NCBI GenBank assembly: GCA_027459505.1
Contig: DAIDIE010000023.1
Span: 1-64,000, forward strand
From: Acidobacteriota bacterium
GTDB lineage: Bacteria > Acidobacteriota > Terriglobia > Terriglobales > SCQP01
Direction of reading: 5' to 3'
Length of the DNA stretch: 64,000 nucleotides
Position numbers and translations under genes: made by a program. This document shows positions 8,824-17,878 of this stretch, piece by piece. A model generated the notes under the pieces. That model did not search any database. It was not told where the DNA came from and saw nothing but the letters and a program-made list of their open reading frames with translations. How positions within the stretch are numbered: position 1 is the stretch's first letter; each line of letters begins with the position of its first letter.

Positions 8824-10464
8824 CTACTGATCCCCTCTGAGTGCGTTCAGGATGTCTGCACCATAGGTCTCCACTTTCTTCGGGCCCATGCCTTTCACTT
8901 CGAGCAACTGTTCCAGCCGGGCGGGCTGGGCGGCGCAGATTTCCATCAGGGTCTGGTCATGCAGGATGTGATAGGCGGGAACCCCGCGTCTGGCCGCCAG
9001 GTTACGCCGCCACGCCTTAAGGCGTTCCAGCGCCTCTTGCGGGAGCTCCTCGCTCGCCTTCTTGAGCGCCTCACGCCTGCTATTCCTGCCGGCATCTGGG
9101 GAGCGCCGCTGAGCGCTTCCTTTCTTTGCCGTTCCCTGAACTGGCAGCGGCTCCGGCGTCACACCGCGCCGCCGCAACTTGGGGCGCCCTTCCTTCTGTT
9201 CAAACCATTCCGGAAGTCCATTACAGACATCGCAGGCGCCGCACCGCTCCCACTTGGGACTTTCCCCGAAGTGCAGGCAGATCTGCCGCTTCCGGCAGTG
9301 ACCCGATTCCACGAAATTGCGGATGATGCGATAACGTTCCCAGGCGTGCTCGATTTCCGCCTGGTCCGTGAGTTGCTGAATGAAATGCGCCAGCAGTCCC
9401 GCATCCCGTAAGCGCCAAAGCAGGATGCAATCCGCCGGCAAACCGTCGCGCCCGGCGCGTCCGGCCTCCTGGTAGTACTGCTCAATCGACTTCGGGAGCG
9501 CGAGATGGATGACGGCGCGAACGGATGGTTTGTTGATGCCCAACCCAAAGGCCAGCGTGCCCACCAGCACGCGCACTTGGTCACTCATCCAGGCTTGCTG
9601 GTTCTTTTCCCGTTCCTCGCTTTCCATCTTGCCGTGGTACGGGACCGCGGCGATGCCGTAGGTCTCCAGCAGACGCACGGTCTCATCCACCATGCGAATG
9701 GTCGAGGCGTAGACGATGACGTTTTGTCCCTCAAACTGGCGCAGGCTGCGCAGCAGCAGCAGCGGCTGCTCGCGGCTGTCGGTCTGCCGCACGATGTAGC
9801 GCAGGTTCGGGCGGTCAAAACTGAAAATGAATTTGTCGGGTTCGCGCAGTTGCAGCCGCTGCAGAATGTCCTGCCGCACGCGACGTGTGGCGCTAGCGGT
9901 GAACGCGGCAATCGGCTGTGCGGGAAACTGTTCGCGCAGGCGGCTGAGCTGGTGGTATTCCGGGCGGAACTCCGGCCCCCATTCAGAGATGCAATGCGCC
10001 TCGTCGATAGCGAAAAAGCTGAGCGGCACCCGCTTCAGCCATGCAATGGTGTCCGGACGCGCCAGCCGCTCCGGCGACAGATAAAGCAGCCGGTAGGCGC
10101 CGCGGCTGGCGTTGCGCATCACTTCGCTTTGCACCGCCCCATCACAGCCGCTGTGCAGCGCGGCGGACGGTATGCCCATTTGCGTGAGGTGTGCCTGTTG
10201 GTCGCGCATTAGGGCGATCAGAGGTGAAATCACCACCGCCGTCCCTCCGTGCAGCACTGCAGGGAGTTGATAGCACAGCGATTTGCCCGCGCCGGTGGGC
10301 ATCACCACGGCAACGTCGCGCCCGGCCAGAATGCTGCGGATGATCGCCTCCTGGCGTGGCCGGAACGAGCTGTAGCCCCAATACCGTTGCAGCGCTTCGA
10401 GCAGCCGTGGCGAATCTACAACACTTTGTGAGCGATTGGCCCGGGGCGCTTCGGAATCAGGCAT
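8824..10464 (-). CDS. recQ: ATP-dependent DNA helicase RecQ
   Basis: A 546-residue RecQ helicase, a 3'-5' DNA unwinding enzyme of recombination and repair. Visible motifs are Walker A (TGAGKS, Lys61), DEAH with the RecQ-specific aromatic loop beginning DEAHCISEWG, motif VI (QEAGRAGRDG), a zinc site (CRKRQIC, then CGACDVC) and a C-terminal HRDC domain (about 465-545, ending with LLEVKGMGPKKVETYG). The winged-helix region between the zinc site and HRDC appears short and replaced by a basic linker, so the protein is shorter than E. coli RecQ. It lies upstream of the TPR gene with a 15-nt gap. Confidence 0.94.
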   Translation of the reverse strand: MPDSEAPRANRSQSVVDSPRLLEALQRYWGYSSFRPRQEAIIRSILAGRDVAVVMPTGAGKSLCYQLPAVLHGGTAVVISPLIALMRDQQAHLTQMGIPSAALHSGCDGAVQSEVMRNASRGAYRLLYLSPERLARPDTIAWLKRVPLSFFAIDEAHCISEWGPEFRPEYHQLSRLREQFPAQPIAAFTASATRRVRQDILQRLQLREPDKFIFSFDRPNLRYIVRQTDSREQPLLLLRSLRQFEGQNVIVYASTIRMVDETVRLLETYGIAAVPYHGKMESEEREKNQQAWMSDQVRVLVGTLAFGLGINKPSVRAVIHLALPKSIEQYYQEAGRAGRDGLPADCILLWRLRDAGLLAHFIQQLTDQAEIEHAWERYRIIRNFVESGHCRKRQICLHFGESPKWERCGACDVCNGLPEWFEQKEGRPKLRRRGVTPEPLPVQGTAKKGSAQRRSPDAGRNSRREALKKASEELPQEALERLKAWRRNLAARRGVPAYHILHDQTLMEICAAQPARLEQLLEVKGMGPKKVETYGADILNALRGDQ

Positions 10465-10506
10465 AACGTTTCATTATGAAGCGGTTCGCGGTGGGATAAT
10501 CGGTGG

Positions 10507-11286
10507 ATGAAGCAGCCGGTCATCTTCGTATCCCACGGATCGCCTATGACCGCCCTGGAAGCGGGTGGTTATGCCCAGGCTCTACGGCGCTTTGGCGAGC
10601 GGAGCTCGCCGCGAGCACTGATTGTGATCTCCGCCCATTGGGAGACACACCAACGGGTGGGCATCGTCGCTGGATCTCATCCCGGCTTGATCTACGACTT
10701 TGGCGGCTTCCCGCCGGAGCTGTATCAGTTGACCTACCCAGCCCCCGGCGATCCCGCCCTGGCGCGCACCCTGCAGCGGCAGTTGAATGAACAGGGCTGG
10801 AAAGCGGAACTCGACGAGCATCGTGGATGGGATCACGGTTTGTGGGTGCCGTTGCGCCTGATGTTTCCATTGGCGGCGATTCCCGTCGTGCAAATGTCAT
10901 TGCCGGACGCCGCCAGCCCCGAGCAGGTTCTGCGCCTGGGGCAATCCTTATCCACGGTGCGCGAGCAGGATGTTCTGGTCATCGCCAGCGGCGGTCTGGT
11001 TCACAACCTGCGACGCATGATCTTCGGAGCTATCGATGCACCTGTGGCAGATTGGGCGCGCCAATTTCAAGCCTGGGTGCTCGAGAAATTGCATGCGCGG
11101 GATATCGACTCGCTTCTGCACTATGCAAAGCTTGCGCCCCAGGCGGCGCTCGCGGTTCCCACCCCGGAGCATTTCGCTCCGCTCTTTGCCGCTCTCGGCG
11201 CGGCTGGCGCATACGAAAAGCTGGAGCTGGTGACGGACGAGATCCAGTACGGATCGATGTCGATGGTGAGCTTTGCGCTGCACTAG
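10507..11286 (+). CDS. LigB/DODA-type extradiol dioxygenase family protein (YgiD-like)
   Basis: A 259-residue class III extradiol dioxygenase-fold protein. His10 (VSHGSPM), His44 (SAHWETH) and a later WDHGLWVPL histidine correspond to metal-binding and catalytic positions of the 4,5-DOPA dioxygenase/YgiD family, which opens catechol rings using Zn or Fe. The length is typical (about 260). A GGTGG sequence lies close before the ATG. It is divergent from recQ (42 nt between start codons), so the two share a short promoter region. The physiological substrate is not evident. Confidence 0.9.
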   Translation: MKQPVIFVSHGSPMTALEAGGYAQALRRFGERSSPRALIVISAHWETHQRVGIVAGSHPGLIYDFGGFPPELYQLTYPAPGDPALARTLQRQLNEQGWKAELDEHRGWDHGLWVPLRLMFPLAAIPVVQMSLPDAASPEQVLRLGQSLSTVREQDVLVIASGGLVHNLRRMIFGAIDAPVADWARQFQAWVLEKLHARDIDSLLHYAKLAPQAALAVPTPEHFAPLFAALGAAGAYEKLELVTDEIQYGSMSMVSFALH

Positions 11287-11319
11287 GGTGATCGGCGCTG
11301 GAGTGACTCCGTCAAATTA

Positions 11320-11356
11320 AAAAGAAAAACGGGGCTGATTGCCCCGTTTTTCTTTT
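11320..11356. terminator. Bidirectional rho-independent terminator
   Basis: A perfect 16-bp inverted repeat (AAAAGAAAAACGGGGC, 5-nt loop TGATT, then its complement). It provides a GC core with A/T tracts on both sides, so it can act in both directions between the convergent dioxygenase and fucosidase genes. Confidence 0.93.
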
Positions 11357-11374
11357 CTAAAGCAAATCAGGCTA

Positions 11375-13183
11375 TCAGCTCAACCGCACCCGGAAGGCCA
11401 CGGCTTCATCGGTCGCCAGCTTCTGGCGCGGCGGCTGAATCGTGAGGCCATGAGCGTTTTGGTGCCAATGCACCTTCTCTTGCGAGCCGATCAGCTCCAC
11501 GTGCGTCACTCTGGGGCCTCCCGCAAAGGCCTTCAACACCAATGCCTGCTCGGGCCAGCCCAGCGCAATGGCGTAAACGATGGTATTGGCCTTGTTCCGG
11601 GTGTAGCGCACGTCCGCGGGGCCCAGTTTTTTAACGCTGCCGCCCTGGAACGATCCCGCCTTGATCATGTTCGGCCCCTCGCCAAAGGTCTTCCAGGGCC
11701 GGGTGGCAAAGATGGCTTCGCCGTTGACTTTGAACCATTGCCCGACTTTTTCCAGAATCAGCCGTTCCTTGCGGTCAATCGTGCCGTCGGGCTTGCCGGG
11801 AATGTTCAAAATGAAGGTGCCGTTCTTGCTGACCGTGTCCGCCATCCAATGAATGACGGCGCGCGGAGGCAGGTAGCCGCCATATTCGCCGGGTTTGTTG
11901 AACAGGGCGCGATTGTAGTGCCACTCTCCAATGCAGGTTTCCGATTGCCAGGGGTGTGGCAGAATTTCGCTGGAGAGGCCACGCTCGACGTCGGCGACCA
12001 CCGCCTTGGTCCACTTCGGTGGAACGTTCTTGACGTTGATGACCCCCTCCATCCTGCCGCCGTTCACGCGCAGGTTGTGGTTGTAGAAGAAGGCGCCTGC
12101 GTTCATGCCGCCCCAGCCCAGCGGAAACAGCGCGTTATCGAAATAGAGCAGGTCGGGGTTGTGCTGCTCGATGACATCGCGGGTGCGGTCGTAGAAGTTC
12201 TTGACGAAGGAAATATCGGGGAGCGCCTCAATGGGGTGCTTCACGCCATAGAGCTGCTGCGGATCCAGCCCCTCCCACCATTGCCGTTTGCCTTCGGCGG
12301 CGGTCAATTCGCCGTCATAGGGCACTCCGGCCTGGGCGCCGCTGCTGGCCGCGCCGTGGCTGGGCTGGAACCACCACCAGTTGCGGGCCTGGTGAATGGT
12401 CACCCCGAAGCGCAGATTGTGTTTGCGGGCCTCCGCCGCCCATCCGCCAATGACATCGCGGTGGGGGCCGATGTTGGCCGCATTCCAGGGATGATGCTTG
12501 GAAGCCCAGGTGTCGAAGCCGTCGTGATGATTGGCCAAGGCGACGAAGAACTTGGCGCCCGTCGAGGCGTACAAGTCCATCAGCTCGGCCGGATTCCAGT
12601 TGAGCAAGGTCCATTGCGCGCACAGGTCCTTGTAGCCAAAGCGTGACGGGGGACCATAGTGCTGCAGTTGATAGGCGTGCTGCGGTTGGCCCTCGATGTA
12701 CATGTTGCGGGCGTACCAGTCGCTGTCTTCAGGCACGCACTGCGGGCTCCAGTGATTCCATATCCCGAACTTGGCGTCGCGATACCATTCCGGACATTCG
12801 TATTGCAGCAGCGACTCCCAGGTGGGCTGGTAGGGGCCCTGACCCGAAAGCCCGGCAATGGGCGATTCCATAGGAACCCCATCGTGCGAGCCGCCGGGGA
12901 CCGGCAGGTCGGGAGGATTGCCCCACGAAGACGCCTTCCAGCTCTTGGGGTCGAGCCGCTCGGCGACGATCTGGCCGTTGCGCAGCGTGTAGAAAACACG
13001 CTCGCTCTCGGGCGTGGCGCAGAAGTGGGCGTAATCTTCGGTGTATTTGTTGAACCCGCTGGCGCCGGGCGAACTGGCCGCCGCGGTGGCAGGCGGCGCG
13101 GTTGCGTCTTGTGCGGACGAGGCCCACAACTTTGGCGTGGCCGTCGCCGCGGCCAGTAATTGCATGAAGTTTCTGCGTCGCAT
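11375..13183 (-). CDS. Exported alpha-L-fucosidase (GH29)
   Basis: The protein has 602 residues from the ATG at 13183; an upstream in-frame start at 13204 is possible. The N-terminus, MRRRNFMQLLAAATA, resembles a twin-arginine signal, so Tat export is likely. The GH29 TIM barrel spans about residues 90-480: KFGIWNHWSPQCVPE, FFVALANHHDGFDTWASKHH, and PDLLYFDNALFP, whose Asp is the likely nucleophile. A C-terminal beta-sandwich with fucosidase-type strands follows. The enzyme releases alpha-linked L-fucose from plant or microbial glycans. It is convergent with the dioxygenase, with a shared terminator between. No fucose uptake genes are nearby. Confidence 0.92.
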   Translation of the reverse strand: MRRRNFMQLLAAATATPKLWASSAQDATAPPATAAASSPGASGFNKYTEDYAHFCATPESERVFYTLRNGQIVAERLDPKSWKASSWGNPPDLPVPGGSHDGVPMESPIAGLSGQGPYQPTWESLLQYECPEWYRDAKFGIWNHWSPQCVPEDSDWYARNMYIEGQPQHAYQLQHYGPPSRFGYKDLCAQWTLLNWNPAELMDLYASTGAKFFVALANHHDGFDTWASKHHPWNAANIGPHRDVIGGWAAEARKHNLRFGVTIHQARNWWWFQPSHGAASSGAQAGVPYDGELTAAEGKRQWWEGLDPQQLYGVKHPIEALPDISFVKNFYDRTRDVIEQHNPDLLYFDNALFPLGWGGMNAGAFFYNHNLRVNGGRMEGVINVKNVPPKWTKAVVADVERGLSSEILPHPWQSETCIGEWHYNRALFNKPGEYGGYLPPRAVIHWMADTVSKNGTFILNIPGKPDGTIDRKERLILEKVGQWFKVNGEAIFATRPWKTFGEGPNMIKAGSFQGGSVKKLGPADVRYTRNKANTIVYAIALGWPEQALVLKAFAGGPRVTHVELIGSQEKVHWHQNAHGLTIQPPRQKLATDEAVAFRVRLS

Positions 13184-13287
13184 GAAGAGCGTCCTTTTGC
13201 GCAAAATCGGTACTGCCCGAATCAGGATGACCGTAGCACAAGATGAACGCCTCAGGGTGGGCTAGTGCACGAGCAGGGAGGGCAATG

Positions 13288-16260
13288 CTAGATCGCGCTG
13301 AAGCGCTCCGCCAGCCAGCTCGGCATCTCATGTTCCAGGCGCCAAATAACGTTCATGGGCTTTTCGCCGGAGTGTTCCTCCATGGTTACCGGCCCGACCA
13401 GTGTGAACGCTTCACCAGGATTTTGACGAAGCATGAGCTGAAAGGTCCAGTCCGTGTTGCGGTCAGCATACCTGGCGCCCGCTGGCGTGTTCGGACCGGC
13501 GGAGTTCTGTGATTGCCAATGGAACAACTTTGAGTTTATAGCGTAGTCCTTATAGCGGACCTCGGGAGCGTATCCTTCCTCCTTGTTCAAAGTGACCAGG
13601 AATATTTCCTGTTTACTCTGCTGATCGCGGATCAAGCCTTCGAAGTTGGTCCTGTTCGCCATTCCTACCGCAGCCATAAGCTCGTCGCGCAAGTAGCAAC
13701 CGTAGCGCCGGAGGGGCCAGGAGACTGGCGTCTTGGAATTGGGAGGATGACTGTGAGCCGTTGATTCCAAGAGGTCCAGGAGTTGCAAAATTTCGCTGCG
13801 GACCACTTCACTGGCATGAACTCCGTCCAGCCCGGCATTTTTTGTGAGGAGGGCTGCCAGCATGCTCATCGCGCTCGCTGGGGCATCTGCGCCTGAAGCC
13901 GCCTTTCGGTATCCTTCAAGCCTGGCACAATCATTGATGTGCAGAAGGCGCCCAAGGCGTCCCGCAATGGCGCGAGCTGGTCCAGCAAGTGCGCGGCCCT
14001 GAGATGCCTCCCATAACTCGGCTAGCGAAAATCCTTTTCCGTAAAACTCGGCCGGAGACATGCCGACCCTCTGCAAAAACTCCGCCAATTCAAACCTTTG
14101 AAGCTGGCGAACCAAGGCACTGCGCCGCCATGAGTGAGTTGCGCGCTCTACTGCCCGCAGGATCTGGGCTTGAGCCTTTTTATCAAGATTGACTACGGAG
14201 CCCCCGGCCAGTCCAAAGACCGTATCCTTAGAAAGTTTCTTTTTGAGCTCGCCCAGTCCACGATTCAGCAGTCCCGCGAACGGAGCTTCCAAGTGGAACT
14301 CCTGGCGATGTTGGCCCACGAAATCCAACACCAGCGCGCGCTTTCCGGGGCCCCAGCGGAGCACACGGCCAAGCTGCTGAAGAAAAATGGTGAGGCTGGC
14401 GGTTGGCCGCAAAAAGAGCGCCACGTTCGCCTCCGGCACGTCAATGCCTTCGTTGTAGAGATCGCAGGTAAAAACTGCCTGGAGCTGCCCGTTTTGCAGG
14501 CTCGTCAAGATACGTTCACGATCCTCCTGGCTGGACTCACCGCTGACGGCGGCCGCCTCGATTCCGTTACGGTTAAAAAACTCAGCCATTTGCTGGGCAT
14601 GCCGCACCGACACGCAAAAACCGAGAGCACGCATGCCATCAAGCGAAGTTCGCGATTGCAGCTCAAAGAGAACGCTCTGGGCGCGGCTCTCCCGCGCGAG
14701 TTTGGCCTCCAGTTCGCTGGTCTTGTATTCACCTCTTTGAATGCTGACGTCAGAGAGATCAAGGTCCTCACCAATGCCGAAGTAGTCGAAAGGCGCGATG
14801 ACCTGTTTTTCAAGGGCATCCCAAAGTCGCAGTTCAGCAGTCGTTTCCCCGAACCATTGCCGAATGTCTTTGTGATCGGAGCGTTCGGGAGTTGCTGTCA
14901 AGCCCAATAAATCTCTGGGCTGCAGCCGCGCCAGAAGGTCTTCATATCCCAAAGCTCCAGCATGATGGGCTTCGTCGACGATCACGTGCTCCCAGTAGCT
15001 GCTGCCCAACTGCTCGGGAAGTTTTTGCGATCTCACCGAGGCGATCGTGGCAAAAAGGTGACTCAGATTCCGCGGGCGGTCTACTCCAGTCAGAAGTTCT
15101 CCGAAGTTGCCGTCGTGGAGCGCCTGCCGAAACGTATCCAATGCAGCTTGAAGCAGTTCGCGCCGGTGCGCCAGAAATAGTAGCGACGGCCTGCGCCGGA
15201 GCTGTGCGGCGGCTCGGGTGTAGTCCACTGCGGCAATGACCGTCTTGCCGGTTCCCGTTGCAGCCACGATCAGGTTTTTCGTTCGCCCTGCGGTGCGTGC
15301 CTCCTGCAGGGTAGCGAGCACCTGCTCCTGAAACGGGTAGGGGCGCAGGTCAAAGATAGTCACCCTTCGGTCGCCTGCCCTCTGCCCTCGTTCAACTGCG
15401 ATCGCTTCCCGAAGGCGTTCCCGTTGCGCAGAGTCGGCAGGATCAAAAGGCTCGGCTTCTGCCGATTGCCATAGGGTTTCAAACGCGGCCGAGCATTGCC
15501 TCAGAATGTGCGGATCTTCAAACTCGGCTATTTTGACGTTCCACTCCACTCCGCTTGTCAGTGCGGGCTGGCTCATGTTGGCCGAGCCGATGAAGGCAGT
15601 ACTGAAGCCGGAGTCGCGTGCGAAGATCCAGGCCTTCGCGTGAACGCGGGTAACACGCGTCTCGAAAATGATTCGCACCTGCACGTTCGCCAATTCTGCC
15701 AGTTTCACCAGCGCGGAGGCGTCCGTTGCTCCAGTGTATGTGGTCGTCAAAACGCGGATGGGGATTTGACGATCATTGAGGTCACGGAACGTTGAAGCAA
15801 GCTGTTGCCAGCCAGCCTCTTTAATGAAGCTGACCAGGAGATCAATGCGATCAGCGGAAAGCATCTCCGCCCGCAGTTCCTCAACCAATTTAGGCTGAAG
15901 TTCGGATCCCGTACTCAGGCTGGCAACTGTAATCGGCGAGAGCGGGCGTGCAAGATGCTGGCCTGGACGCTCGATCTTCCTGAGAATGGACGGCGGCAGT
16001 TCGATCTGAGCTTCCGTGACACTGTCGAGCCCGAAGCCAGCCATCGCGTTCAACAACTCATTGATCTTTTGTGCGCATTCTTCCGGGTTGGCGGTTTTCA
16101 GCCATCCTTCAATTTCATCCGCCACCACACGCGCTAACAGGCGCTTGAATTCGTGGTTCGAACCCTTGAGTTCCTTGATGCGGGCACTCAATCCGCTGAG
16201 CTGACCGAGTCTTTTCTTAAGTGCTCGCGTGATGGGAAGATGATAGAGGCCAGGTTTCAA
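13288..16260 (-). CDS. PLD nuclease-like / SF2 helicase / DUF3427 protein (defence-type)
   Basis: A 990-residue protein with an initial helical region (1-110) and a phospholipase D-like nuclease domain (about 120-265) whose HxK...N motif is visible (His207, Lys209, Asn228 in IGSANMS). An SF2 helicase core spans about 300-640: Walker A ATGTGKT (334-340), VDEAHH, LTATPERSD, and motif VI-like QQLGRVLRWGPGK. The C-terminal DUF3427-like region includes RRYGCYLRDELMAAVG, near residue 840. Such proteins are frequently found in genome-defence neighbourhoods, probably as DNA translocating nucleases; activity here is inferred. The start is TTG with an AGGGGA sequence upstream. It is divergent from a small gene 49 nt away. 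Confidence 0.9.
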   Translation of the reverse strand: MKPGLYHLPITRALKKRLGQLSGLSARIKELKGSNHEFKRLLARVVADEIEGWLKTANPEECAQKINELLNAMAGFGLDSVTEAQIELPPSILRKIERPGQHLARPLSPITVASLSTGSELQPKLVEELRAEMLSADRIDLLVSFIKEAGWQQLASTFRDLNDRQIPIRVLTTTYTGATDASALVKLAELANVQVRIIFETRVTRVHAKAWIFARDSGFSTAFIGSANMSQPALTSGVEWNVKIAEFEDPHILRQCSAAFETLWQSAEAEPFDPADSAQRERLREAIAVERGQRAGDRRVTIFDLRPYPFQEQVLATLQEARTAGRTKNLIVAATGTGKTVIAAVDYTRAAAQLRRRPSLLFLAHRRELLQAALDTFRQALHDGNFGELLTGVDRPRNLSHLFATIASVRSQKLPEQLGSSYWEHVIVDEAHHAGALGYEDLLARLQPRDLLGLTATPERSDHKDIRQWFGETTAELRLWDALEKQVIAPFDYFGIGEDLDLSDVSIQRGEYKTSELEAKLARESRAQSVLFELQSRTSLDGMRALGFCVSVRHAQQMAEFFNRNGIEAAAVSGESSQEDRERILTSLQNGQLQAVFTCDLYNEGIDVPEANVALFLRPTASLTIFLQQLGRVLRWGPGKRALVLDFVGQHRQEFHLEAPFAGLLNRGLGELKKKLSKDTVFGLAGGSVVNLDKKAQAQILRAVERATHSWRRSALVRQLQRFELAEFLQRVGMSPAEFYGKGFSLAELWEASQGRALAGPARAIAGRLGRLLHINDCARLEGYRKAASGADAPASAMSMLAALLTKNAGLDGVHASEVVRSEILQLLDLLESTAHSHPPNSKTPVSWPLRRYGCYLRDELMAAVGMANRTNFEGLIRDQQSKQEIFLVTLNKEEGYAPEVRYKDYAINSKLFHWQSQNSAGPNTPAGARYADRNTDWTFQLMLRQNPGEAFTLVGPVTMEEHSGEKPMNVIWRLEHEMPSWLAERFSAI

Positions 16261-16309
16261 CAGGATTCCCCTATGCTGTCACCAGGCAATCCTAGGCGAA
16301 CAACGCCAG

Positions 16310-16606
16310 GTGGTCAACGTTCATCAGGTACAGACAGTAGATCCTCGGACTTGGAGAATGGCCGTGACAGGGTTGAACAGCAGACAGCGGAGCGTCATTC
16401 GTGGGGCAATACGGCGGGGGCAGGAGGCCGTGAACTGGTACAACGCGGAGGCGTCCCGCCACGTTCCTGAAACTAACGAGATCGATCTTACCGATCTGGT
16501 CTGCGATCTCATGCATTGGGCAGCCGCCAGACAGCTCGATTTTGACGAGGTGCTCGAAACGGCGAGCATGCACCTTGATGCGGAGTTGTCGGGTGATCCA
16601 AGGTGA
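16310..16606 (+). CDS. Small hypothetical protein divergent from the DUF3427 helicase
   Basis: A 98-residue frame from GTG at 16310; an internal ATG at 16358 would give 82 residues and starts where coding-like sequence becomes clear. The protein is soluble and acidic towards the end, with a helix-rich pattern (RSVIRGAIRRGQEAVNWYN, then EIDLTDLVCDLMHWAAARQ and DFDEVLETASMHLDAEL). I do not recognise a family. It is transcribed away from the PLD/helicase gene through a shared intergenic region, so it may be a regulator or accessory protein, but that is only positional. Repeat R2 begins 12 nt after its stop codon. Confidence 0.6.
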   Translation: MVNVHQVQTVDPRTWRMAVTGLNSRQRSVIRGAIRRGQEAVNWYNAEASRHVPETNEIDLTDLVCDLMHWAAARQLDFDEVLETASMHLDAELSGDPR

Positions 16607-16617
16607 AAATTCCTAAC

Positions 16618-16795
16618 GAGCCAGGGCCGAATCGAACTGCTTTCGAGTTCGAAATCGCAGGCCGAAGTGATCGCCAAGGTCCGGGGTTGCCGTTTAGGTC
16701 CTGCACCGCTGGTGACTAGTAAAGCACGGCCACTATCCGTGAGCTTCGGCCGGACCCCGAAGCGGGTGGAATAAAAGCGGCCGTGCCGCCGCAAA
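16618..16795 (+). repeat. Dispersed bipartite repeat R2, copy 1
   Basis: Module a (16618-16716) matches 55201-55299 at roughly 85 percent by eye and contains a TCGAACT/AGTTCGA hairpin. Module b (16741-16795) matches 55456-55503 and 47394-47446; it has a GCTTCGG/CCGAAGC stem, then an invariant GGAATAAAAGCGGCCGTGCC with a GCGGC/GCCGC hairpin. The modules are about 25 nt apart here. The copy starts 12 nt after a stop codon. It fills, with the next terminator, the 294-nt gap between genes. Confidence 0.8.
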
Positions 16796-16802
16796 AGACA
16801 GC

Positions 16803-16835
16803 GCGGGCCGGGAGACCTACGCCTCTCCGGCCCGC
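16803..16835. terminator. Strong stem-loop, probable terminator for the minus-strand sigma/anti-sigma operon
   Basis: A 12-bp GC-rich stem (GCGGGCCGG-AGA with one bulged G, and TCTCCGGCCCGC) with a loop of about 8 nt. It lies 66 nt downstream of the minus-strand stop at 16901. Read on the minus strand it is followed by TGTCTTTTG, a weak T-run, and on the plus strand by TGTTTCTTTAT. Confidence 0.65.
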
Positions 16836-16900
16836 CTGTTTCTTTATAGAAGCTAACTGGAAGTGCAAACCGCACCTAAGGTGCGTTCGTATCTTTACCC

Positions 16901-17878
16901 TCAATCCAGCCCCAGCGGCTCGACCCGCATCCGCAGTTGTGTTTGCGGCAGCGGCGGAGGTGGTGGGGGCGGTACTGGATTCTTGCGAATCTTATATCCC
17001 GGCGGCACGCGAAACAGCGCCGGATTGGGTTCTGAAGTGCTGATGTTGGTCAGTTTATAGGTGTGCGTCCCCAACCGCGGGTCGCTGTGTGTGCTGGCTA
17101 CCAGCAGGTGATAGGGCTCGGAGTACCACTCCTCGGAAACCACCGTAATCGGCTTTTCATTGCCGACGACTCCCGCCGGTATCGTGTGCGTGGTTCGCGT
17201 CCCGGTGGCGGTGATGCCGTTGAAGTTGCGCGTCCCCAGCGAAACCACTTTGGTCTCCTCGCCGTTGGACATCACCACGTCTTCGTGCACCACGCGTGGC
17301 GGCGGAGCGCCGTGCGGCTCGCGCCGGATGGTTACCACCCGTTTCCCAAAACGCGCTTCGCCGCCGCCGATGCGGCGCCGGAAAAAGAATACGTTGCGCT
17401 GCGGCTGCTCGGTGGCAATCTTCTCCGCCGGGTTGAGGATAAAGATGCGATGTTGCGCCGGATCGCGCAGAATGATCGACGCCGCCTGGCCGCCGCTGTC
17501 GTCCCAGGGCCCGACGCCGCCCAGGTCGAGCACGCGCCGCGTGCGCCCCACGCTATCCCGCGCGACCTGCGCACTGCTCTTGTGCACAATGCGGTTGCCA
17601 TCGGCGAGCACCTGCGTGCTCTCGGTCACCGCCACCGCGCTGTATGGCTTGTGCAACACGACCCTGTCGCCAACATCCTGCAGTTCGGAGCTTAGGATGC
17701 GAATGCCCATACCCATATCCAACTTCCTCATGTCGGGAATCTGGATGGGTCCAGGGGCGAGCAGCACCCGCGGCGGTGGTGGCGGAGCGGGAACCGTCTC
17801 CTGCGCCAGCCCCGGTGTGATCGGAAGCAGCAGCGCCAGCAGCGGTATGAACAACGGAACATAGTTTTGATGTTTCAC
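16901..17878 (-). CDS. Exported hypothetical protein of a sigma/anti-sigma operon
   Basis: A 325-residue protein with a Sec-type signal (about residues 6-25, ending PGLAQ) and proline-rich stretches at both ends (PAPPPPPR near residue 32 and PPPPPPPLPQ near 305). The middle is beta-rich with no catalytic motif that I recognise. The start GTG overlaps the anti-sigma stop codon (GTGA), so it is the third translationally coupled gene of the operon. It could be the envelope effector or sensor regulated by the sigma factor; this is inferred from coupling only. Confidence 0.75.
   Translation of the reverse strand: MKHQNYVPLFIPLLALLLPITPGLAQETVPAPPPPPRVLLAPGPIQIPDMRKLDMGMGIRILSSELQDVGDRVVLHKPYSAVAVTESTQVLADGNRIVHKSSAQVARDSVGRTRRVLDLGGVGPWDDSGGQAASIILRDPAQHRIFILNPAEKIATEQPQRNVFFFRRRIGGGEARFGKRVVTIRREPHGAPPPRVVHEDVVMSNGEETKVVSLGTRNFNGITATGTRTTHTIPAGVVGNEKPITVVSEEWYSEPYHLLVASTHSDPRLGTHTYKLTNISTSEPNPALFRVPPGYKIRKNPVPPPPPPPLPQTQLRMRVEPLGLD

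Noticed and set aside
16618-16716. R2 module a read as a tRNA because of its TTCGAGTTCGAAAT-like arm
   Set aside because: No complete cloverleaf, anticodon arm or acceptor stem can be built, and the second copy has the same non-tRNA neighbours.
16740-16905. Short reading frames covering R2 that look like a 62-residue protein
   Set aside because: The same translations appear from every R2 copy in changing contexts, so these are by-products of the repeat.
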